DNA of 35,119 nucleotides, from assembly GCA_021785435.1 (NCBI GenBank), contig JAJYFE010000037.1, positions 1 to 35,119 on the forward strand, written 5' to 3'. Both the position numbers and the translations under genes were made by a program. This DNA is from Planctomycetota bacterium. Its GTDB lineage: Bacteria > Planctomycetota > Phycisphaerae > WQYP01. The first letter of the stretch is position 1. Every line of letters starts with the position of its first letter. Below are positions 29,224 to 35,119 of this stretch, piece by piece. The notes beneath the pieces were generated by a model. The model did no database searches and was not told where the DNA came from. It saw only the letters and a program-made list of their open reading frames with translations.

Positions 29224-32163
29224 TTATGGGCGGGTGACACGAAAGGCTATGCGGGCGGAGCGCAGGCCGTCCGCGGAGGCTTGGAGCAAAATACGGCCCG
29301 GCTTCCGCCCGGCCTGGACGAGCACCATGCACCAGCCATTAAAGGCGCTGCGGTATTCCGCCTGGCCTGGCTCGTGGCAACTGGGATCGCCATTGCCCAC
29401 CCCGGCGTTGCGCCCCATCCCGTGCACGGTGAAGCGAACCATATTCCCCGCGGTGGGAACCACGCGCCCCTGGGCGTCGACAATAGCGACGGCTACGGGC
29501 GCCGTATCCTGGCCATCGGCGCGCATCGTGACGCGATCCGGCGTCAGCCTGATTGCCGCCGGCGCCCCGGTGGTTTCAACCGCCGTGACGATCACAAGCT
29601 TATCATCGAGATAGCCTCTCGCTTCGAGTCGGCCGGGTTGATAGGGAACCTGGTCCCATTGCAAATGGCCGAATTCGACCAGGGCCTTCTTCCCGAGGCT
29701 TCTACCGTTGAGGAATAATTCCACCACGTCACAATTGCTGAAGCACCAAACCGGGACGGGGCGGCCCTCTCGGCCCGGCCAGTTCCAATGTGGGAAAATG
29801 TGTACGAGCGGCTGCTTGCGCCGCCACCAGGATTTCCAGTAAAATGCGGCGTCCTTGGGGAAACCGCACATGTCCAGGAACCCGAAGTTGGAATTAATCT
29901 CCGGCCAGCCAAAGGGGGTCGGCTCGCCGCGATAATCAAAGCCGGTCCAATAAAAGCCGCCAGCGACGAAACGCCGTGATGCCAGTGGCTGCCAGGATCC
30001 GTCCGGAGCCATATAGCTGCTCAGGTGCGCGGTGGTCTGATTGGTCTGATAAACCCCGCGGCATTCGGTGTTGCTGCCGATTTCACTGCCGAAAATGGGT
30101 TTTCCGGGAATTTCATGGTGCAGCCAGTCGTAGTCCTGGTAGTTGTAATTCACGCCTAATAGATCCTCTACGCTCGGGGCGCCGACCCGCCAGGCTTGGC
30201 CCACACCCGCATTGAAGGCGCACGTAATAGGGCGGGTGCGGTCGTGCCGATGCACCGCCTGCCGCAGCGCCTCCATCATTTTCCGATCATAGCCGGTGCC
30301 TTGAATGGCGAATTCCTCATTCCACATGGACCACATGATCACCGAAGGATGATTACGATCGCGCAGCACCATGCTTTCGACGTGCCAGGTGTTGGCATAG
30401 GGCTGCCCTACCCAGGACTTCACCGCAACCGAACTGCCCGGATGGCGGTTTTCGTCCATGACCAGCAGGCCCAGCTCATCGCAGGCATCGTACATGGCGG
30501 GAGCCATGGGGTTGTGCGAACAACGAATGGCGTTGCAACCGAATTCCTTGAGCCGCTTCATGCGGTAGTACCACAGACTATCTGGCAAGCCGATGCCAAC
30601 GCCAACAAAATCCTGGTGGTTGCAGGTGCCCTGCAGTTTGACCGGTTGCTCATTAAGAAAAAATCCCCGCTGGGGATCGAAGCGGATGGTGCGGACGCCG
30701 AATTTTTGTTCGTGACGATCCACCACGGCTCCCTGCCGAATTATCTCGGTAACCAGCCTGTACCGCCGCGGATGCTCTAAGGACCACAACTGGACGTTGG
30801 GAAGCGACACCCGCTGCACCAGCCTGGTTCCACGGTGCAGGTAACTGGATTGGTCCACGTCACGGGGATGCAGCAGCGCTGCCCGGGCCTCGGCGGGAAC
30901 CGCCGCGGCGCTCGGCGGCACGCGCAGCGCCGTTTGAACGGTGGCGATTTCGCGCTCGTCCGGATCCAACACGTGCGAGAGTACCTGGCACGTCTGAAGC
31001 TCCGCAGCGCCATTGGCGACGGTGGTTTCAATGGTCAGTTCCGCGATGGGGTGATCGAGCTCATTTCGTACGGCGCTTTGAACGTAAACACCCCAGGGCG
31101 CTACATGCAGTTTTTCCGCGATCGTCAGCCACACCGGGCGGTAAATGCCGCCGCCCTCATACCACCAGCCTTCAAAGTCGCAGGGGTTGACATAAACCGC
31201 CAGCACATTGCTGCCACCATAGTTGGCATGGGCGGTGATGTCTACATGGAAGGATGTATATCCACCCGGATGTCGCCCCAGGGGCTGCCCGTTGAGATGG
31301 ATCCGGGCATCCCGGAAGACCCCCTCGAAATACAGCCACACGCTTTTATCGCGGGCCCAGGCCGGCAGGGTGAATCGGCGGCGATACCAGGCGGGGTAGA
31401 CAGGCAGGAAGCCATGACCGCCGTCAGCGGCCGGCGAATATCGACCCTCCACGATGTAATCGTGCGGCAACTGCACTTGGCGCCAGGAACGGTCATCCAG
31501 TTCGACCGCGGCCTTTTCGCGCCACGGAAGTTCAGGCGTCCAACCGAAGGCCACAGGCCCATATATGCCCCCTGGGCCGCCGGTGTTGTGCACCCGCACG
31601 AGCAGCACATTCGGCCCGCGGCTTGCCCACGCGGCATCGAGGTCTGCGCCGAAGGGCGAATTCCAGCCGTGGTGCCGGCGCAATAGGATTCCATTCAGAT
31701 AAACAACGGCGTTGTCATCAACATGCGTGAATTCCACGCGGCGCCCCAGATGGTTCAGCGGCGGTAAGACGGTGCGAAACCAGGCATAGCCAGGATCCTG
31801 CAGCTGGGCATGATTAACCCCCAGACGGCTCGGGTGGGTGGTCCGCCAGCCGTCTCCGGGACTCACCGGCGTATCGGGATTCGCAACGGCGGCGGCTTGA
31901 TCCGCGGCGGCGATTTTCCAGAGCCAATCATCCACAAGCGTGCGGTCGTGCAGGGCCGAGGCCGGAGGAGCGGGTTGGAAACGCCAATCAAAATCAAGCC
32001 GCTCGACATGCCGGGGCATCCGGGGGCCGCCGGGGAAACGATGGGCGAGAGGCGCCAGCGCCGCAGAGGCGGCCCGGACAGGCGGCGCCGCGCGGCCGGC
32101 GGTAGACAGCCGGGACCAGGTCCATGTTGCCAGGCCCATTTTGATGAAATCGCGGCGCCGCAT
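29224..32163 (-). CDS. Glycoside hydrolase family 2, Tat-exported
   Basis: 979 residues. MRRRDFIKMG with a hydrophobic segment is a Tat signal, so the enzyme acts outside the cytoplasm. The catalytic (beta/alpha)8 domain runs from about 490 to 790: acid/base in SMWNEE (E616) and nucleophile in FGSEIGS (E694), with GTCNHQD near 512-518 and NAIRCSHNP at 544-552. Before it lies the usual sugar-binding and Ig-like pair (about 215-485), plus an extra jelly-roll-like domain (about 60-210) inserted after the first FDWRF strand. C-terminal Ig-like domains follow (about 800-979). The activity could be beta-galactosidase, beta-glucuronidase or similar. It starts 12 bases after the URO-D-like gene, so they form an operon. 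Confidence 0.9.
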   Translation of the reverse strand: MRRRDFIKMGLATWTWSRLSTAGRAAPPVRAASAALAPLAHRFPGGPRMPRHVERLDFDWRFQPAPPASALHDRTLVDDWLWKIAAADQAAAVANPDTPVSPGDGWRTTHPSRLGVNHAQLQDPGYAWFRTVLPPLNHLGRRVEFTHVDDNAVVYLNGILLRRHHGWNSPFGADLDAAWASRGPNVLLVRVHNTGGPGGIYGPVAFGWTPELPWREKAAVELDDRSWRQVQLPHDYIVEGRYSPAADGGHGFLPVYPAWYRRRFTLPAWARDKSVWLYFEGVFRDARIHLNGQPLGRHPGGYTSFHVDITAHANYGGSNVLAVYVNPCDFEGWWYEGGGIYRPVWLTIAEKLHVAPWGVYVQSAVRNELDHPIAELTIETTVANGAAELQTCQVLSHVLDPDEREIATVQTALRVPPSAAAVPAEARAALLHPRDVDQSSYLHRGTRLVQRVSLPNVQLWSLEHPRRYRLVTEIIRQGAVVDRHEQKFGVRTIRFDPQRGFFLNEQPVKLQGTCNHQDFVGVGIGLPDSLWYYRMKRLKEFGCNAIRCSHNPMAPAMYDACDELGLLVMDENRHPGSSVAVKSWVGQPYANTWHVESMVLRDRNHPSVIMWSMWNEEFAIQGTGYDRKMMEALRQAVHRHDRTRPITCAFNAGVGQAWRVGAPSVEDLLGVNYNYQDYDWLHHEIPGKPIFGSEIGSNTECRGVYQTNQTTAHLSSYMAPDGSWQPLASRRFVAGGFYWTGFDYRGEPTPFGWPEINSNFGFLDMCGFPKDAAFYWKSWWRRKQPLVHIFPHWNWPGREGRPVPVWCFSNCDVVELFLNGRSLGKKALVEFGHLQWDQVPYQPGRLEARGYLDDKLVIVTAVETTGAPAAIRLTPDRVTMRADGQDTAPVAVAIVDAQGRVVPTAGNMVRFTVHGMGRNAGVGNGDPSCHEPGQAEYRSAFNGWCMVLVQAGRKPGRILLQASADGLRSARIAFRVTRP

Positions 32164-32175
32164 GGTTCCTCCTGG

Positions 32176-33324
32176 TTATAGAGAAGCGTTGTAATCATCC
32201 ACGACCTGGCCGACCAGTCGCACCCGCTCAATATCACCGTGCGAGGAAACTTCATCGCTCACGCCCAGGATCAGATGGGGGGCGAACAGGTCGATACATT
32301 CTTTCGCGCAGTCGACGATGGTTGGTGCGTTGAAGGTGGACTCGAAATAGACGGCCGGAATGCCGTCCAGCAGGAACATATCGCCAAGAGCCTGCTTGGT
32401 CTCTCTCAGCGTCACATCGCCCTGGGGCAGCGGCGTGATGGCTTCGATGCCATCCAAGCCGGTATCCTTGGCGTACGGCAGCAGCGGTTTGCAGAATCCG
32501 TCCCAGTGGGAGCACACAAATTTACCTGCCGCATGCAGCAGCTCACAACGCCGTTGGTATACGGGTAAAATATATTTCGCAAATAATGCTGGCGAAGTGG
32601 AGCTGGCAAGGTTGTCGCCGAAGTTGATAATGCGAATCGGGCTGGCGTTGATTACTGCAATAAGCCGCTCCTGGGATAGGTTCAGGGCTTCGAAATAGCG
32701 GGCGCAGACGCTCGGATAGTCGTGCAAAGCGTAGATCGCGGCTTCCACCCCCATGTCCTCCACATACAACTGCTGAATGGTCGTGCGGCAAATAAACATC
32801 GTCGGGGCGCCTAGCCCCCGCCATTCGGCTCCAACACGATCGAACGCGGCCTGGTCCCAGGACCAGGTAGTCCGTTCCGCACGCCAAGCGGCGATTTTCA
32901 TATCTTGTTCATCGGCAATGGGCCACTTGATCGGCTCGTGCCACGGACTTTCTTTATGGACACGATACACCGCGCGTTGCGTGCCCACGGGCGTATCCCA
33001 GCACAACTCATAATCAGCGCCGCCAAGGTCGTGGCGGGAAAAATGGACAGCGGCATCCTCCCTGCGTTGAAACGAGGCGTTATATTCATAGATGCGGTTG
33101 GAGCAACCCAGTGCGCGGTACAGTTGGGGTGGCGTCATGCCCGTGTAAGGCGCCGGTAGGGGTTCACCCGCGAATATCTTGTCGGTATACCACGCCAGGA
33201 TCCGCGGCTGCCAGATAATTTTGCCGCCGGAGTGTCCGAAGGCTACGTCGAGATGCAGACGTTCCAAGTCGCTGTGGCGATGGTCGGTGGGCCGGCCGGT
33301 CACCATGCCCGAAGCCGTATCCAT
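32176..33324 (-). CDS. Uroporphyrinogen decarboxylase-like (URO-D superfamily) protein
   Basis: 382 residues from ATG 33324, which has GAAAGGAAGG upstream. A longer reading to 33462 translates the leader and is not used. The fold is suggested by TTIQQLYVEDMGVEAAIYALHDYPSVCARYFEAL, RIINFGDNLASSTSPALFAKYILPVYQRRCELLHAAGKFVCSHWDG and GLDGIEAITPLPQGDVTLRETKQAL, as in URO-D-related proteins and cobamide methyltransferases (MtaA/CmuA type). It is not likely to be the haem-pathway HemE, whose N-terminal substrate motifs are missing. Pairing with a secreted GH2 enzyme suggests work on a breakdown product, possibly demethylation; that is inference. Confidence 0.8.
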   Translation of the reverse strand: MDTASGMVTGRPTDHRHSDLERLHLDVAFGHSGGKIIWQPRILAWYTDKIFAGEPLPAPYTGMTPPQLYRALGCSNRIYEYNASFQRREDAAVHFSRHDLGGADYELCWDTPVGTQRAVYRVHKESPWHEPIKWPIADEQDMKIAAWRAERTTWSWDQAAFDRVGAEWRGLGAPTMFICRTTIQQLYVEDMGVEAAIYALHDYPSVCARYFEALNLSQERLIAVINASPIRIINFGDNLASSTSPALFAKYILPVYQRRCELLHAAGKFVCSHWDGFCKPLLPYAKDTGLDGIEAITPLPQGDVTLRETKQALGDMFLLDGIPAVYFESTFNAPTIVDCAKECIDLFAPHLILGVSDEVSSHGDIERVRLVGQVVDDYNASL

Positions 33325-34209
33325 GTCTGCCTTCCTTTCGCAGAACTGTTTGCCGACGCTAAACTTGCTGGAGGATACTGGATAGACGTGAATTTTGCAC
33401 CGCCGATTTGCCTTCTCCAACCCACCGTTTCGGCAACGCCAGGCCGTGAACCGTAGCGGCAAATCCCCCTCGCCTTAGAGTGGCCGGTTGGCAGGCGCCC
33501 CGCGCTAGCTATATCTGGGCGTCCCGCGCCAAACGGCGAGGATGGCAGGCGCGGCAGTTGCGCCCATCACTCTTAAAATGAGGTGTTGGCGCGCTCGCGC
33601 CACGCCATCAGTTGCCCAACGGGGCGTTGTCAGCCGCCGTTTTACGGCACCTGCGTTCCGCAGCCGGCCGCATGGCCATTGCATCCCGCAGCCGTGGACC
33701 TCGGTGCAAAAGTGGCTGGAAAAAGCCCAGGTCGTCGCGTCCCGCTCGCCTTGTCGAGTCGCCCTCTTCGGCGACCGGTGGGCGGGCAGGTCGCCAGGGG
33801 GCGACTCGCAGACCGGCGAGCTTTGTCGAGCGGCCTTCTTCGGCGACTTGCCCGCAGCGCTTCCGCACCGCGGCGTGCATGTAGCCACAAGGAAGAAACT
33901 GCCGCCAAGACGCAAGACCCGTTGATTTTATAGCGCATTATCGTGCCGCAAACCAGCGGATTTTGCTGGAACATCCGTCTCAACTCTCTGTCGTGGAATA
34001 CCGTCGTGACCTGCGCCTTTGAGAAACGCATCGTTACCAGAAGGCCATCGCATTTGACGATCAGACTTGCCCCCCGACTGAAATATTTCTCCGTGGCTAC
34101 GGCTTTCTGCCCGCTCAACTGAACTCGGCATCAGTCTGCCAACCCAGCCTCAGTTGGGCCTTATCGATGCGCGACACTGGCCTACCATCCGGCACGACCC
34201 ACGGGACCA
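33325..34209. other. 0.9-kb gene-free stretch
   Basis: The minus-strand leader of the URO-D-like gene occupies the left end. The middle (33740-33850) holds GTCGCC-type palindromes. A minus-strand reading at 33642-34118 has a normal-looking first 80 residues (GLLVTMRFSKAQVTTVFHD and so on), then turns Arg/Ser-rich where it crosses the palindromes. I consider it a decayed gene or chance, not a supported coding region. Confidence 0.5.
33752..33848. repeat. Repeated GTCGCC palindromes
   Basis: TTGTCGAGTCGCCCTCTTCG followed by GCGAC (33752-33776) recurs at 33824-33848 with 22 of 25 bases identical. The first copy contains a perfect GTCGCC-CTCTTC-GGCGAC (33759-33776), while the second has lost one arm. 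Between them, GTCGCC-AGGG-GGCGAC (33791-33806) is a third member. The family core is the same as at 9499-9513, 13438-13455 and 25330-25344. Confidence 0.75.
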
Positions 34210-35001
34210 TCAGCGGGCCATCCAAACACAAGGATCGGCGATGTGCCGAACGTCTAACGAGGGGAACTTTTTCTTCAGAGCCTGGGCAAAGCGCCCCAGC
34301 CCCTGGTTCTCACTTACCTCGTGGCTGGTTTCAATCACATCAATTCCGATTTCCGTACAAAAACGAAAGCCGTAGTTATCGGTCTCACCGACGACCATCA
34401 CGTCAATAGCCGGGATAAGCTCGATAAGACTCTGCACGTAACTGACGTTGACGAAAAGCCCCAAGCCACCCCAAGGCATACCCACGCGCCGAACGAGGCG
34501 ATCACGCCGAACGCCGGTGACGCGCAAATCTTTCAGGCCGGTGGCTTTTTTCACCTGCTGGATCAGATCAACGTAGGCGGTAGGCTCGATCTCAAAAACG
34601 CGATGGTGATACTCGGTGCCTTGCGCGACGACGCGCTTCAGGCCAAGCTGTTCGGCAAACGTGTCGAAGATGAAAAGTTGATCAAGAGTCGCGTGCAACC
34701 GCGTAGCGATCAACCCGGTCTGGGCGAGAGCGGCCAGGCGCTGACCATTCGTGCGCCAGTGCATGGCTGAAAGTGGCTGATTGTGGTCGAAGGGATAGGG
34801 GTATAGCAGCGCCTCGTGGTGGATGAGCAAGTCATGCCCCGCGGCCGCAGCGGCGTGGATGTTGGCGGGCGAGGGCATCCAGCACACGGTCACGCCGGTG
34901 ACCGGGCGGGAAGGGTCGCCGAACATGACCCCCTCATCCTTATAAAGCGGCCGAGCCGACTGTTTCTCCAGCCAGCGATGGATCTCGTACACGTCCGTCA
35001 T
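34210..35001 (-). CDS. NIF3-family dinuclear metal protein
   Basis: 263 residues. The family (NIF3, also called GTP cyclohydrolase type 2-like or DUF34) forms hexameric rings with two metal ions per subunit; its reaction is unsettled. Likely metal ligands are HH in LLIHHEALL (H61, H62), H103 and D107 in RLHATLD, and H227 and E231 in ETSHEVSENQ. Length matches the compact form of the family, without the central insert. GAGAGGT lies 8 bases before the ATG. The upstream 118 bases to the window edge show no gene on either strand. It stands alone: the next minus-strand gene is 0.9 kb away. Confidence 0.9.
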   Translation of the reverse strand: MTDVYEIHRWLEKQSARPLYKDEGVMFGDPSRPVTGVTVCWMPSPANIHAAAAAGHDLLIHHEALLYPYPFDHNQPLSAMHWRTNGQRLAALAQTGLIATRLHATLDQLFIFDTFAEQLGLKRVVAQGTEYHHRVFEIEPTAYVDLIQQVKKATGLKDLRVTGVRRDRLVRRVGMPWGGLGLFVNVSYVQSLIELIPAIDVMVVGETDNYGFRFCTEIGIDVIETSHEVSENQGLGRFAQALKKKFPSLDVRHIADPCVWMAR

Positions 35002-35119
35002 ATGGATTGACCTCTCATAGTGACCTTGCCCTGACGGGGATTCCTTTCATTGGCCAGAAACCCCGTTAAAGCCAACCGGTGGGCAACTGGCACCCACTGC
35101 AGCGCGCTCACCTGGTATC

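Noticed and set aside
33642-34118. 158-codon minus-strand reading
   Set aside because: The first half could be a real small protein, but the second half is translated palindromic repeat. There is no family match I can name and no convincing start signal.

Overview
The window looks like chromosomal DNA from a high-GC Gram-negative bacterium. I infer a member of the Planctomycetota, probably near the Phycisphaerae. The grounds are a membrane-anchored protein of a type I associate with planctomycetes next to ABC-2 and SPFH genes, a Tat-exported GH2 glycosidase beside a URO-D-like protein, several Gfo/Idh/MocA oxidoreductases, and short intergenic palindromes. No rRNA, tRNA, CRISPR array or intact mobile element was found.

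Layout. 1-2058 holds no intact gene: a 33-copy hexanucleotide repeat next to a strong hairpin, a broken gene for a small secreted protein, and a reversed fragment of an alpha/beta hydrolase. 2059-13197 is one long plus-strand gene series: a CPC-type heavy-metal P-type ATPase, three consecutive SPFH (HflK/HflC-like) membrane proteins, an ABC ATPase, an ABC-2 permease with a large external domain, and a membrane-anchored protein of unknown function. This is the most interesting part of the window. The order suggests a membrane-microdomain or envelope-stress system that joins metal export, SPFH scaffolds and an ABC transporter; that function is inference. 13198-14607 is gene-poor and carries an IS110-type transposase remnant.

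14608-17589 is gcvP (fused glycine decarboxylase). It converges on a minus-strand set at 17597-21512: an alpha/beta hydrolase, an unknown protein and a Gfo/Idh/MocA oxidoreductase, probably for handling a carbohydrate or its derivative. Then come housekeeping genes: aroB, dprA, and miaA, which overlaps dprA tail to tail. After a palindrome-rich gap at 25178-25645 lies a gene encoding a fused sugar isomerase/epimerase and oxidoreductase, followed by lpdA (dihydrolipoyl dehydrogenase, a possible partner of GcvP or of 2-oxoacid dehydrogenases). A minus-strand pair at 29224-33324 encodes a GH2 glycosidase and a URO-D-like protein. After another gene-free stretch comes a NIF3-type protein.

Two kinds of dispersed sequence run through the window. 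One is a palindromic family with core GTCGCC-N3..6-GGCGAC. The other is purine-rich tracts that share short words; one of these lies inside the dprA reading frame and encodes an inter-domain linker.
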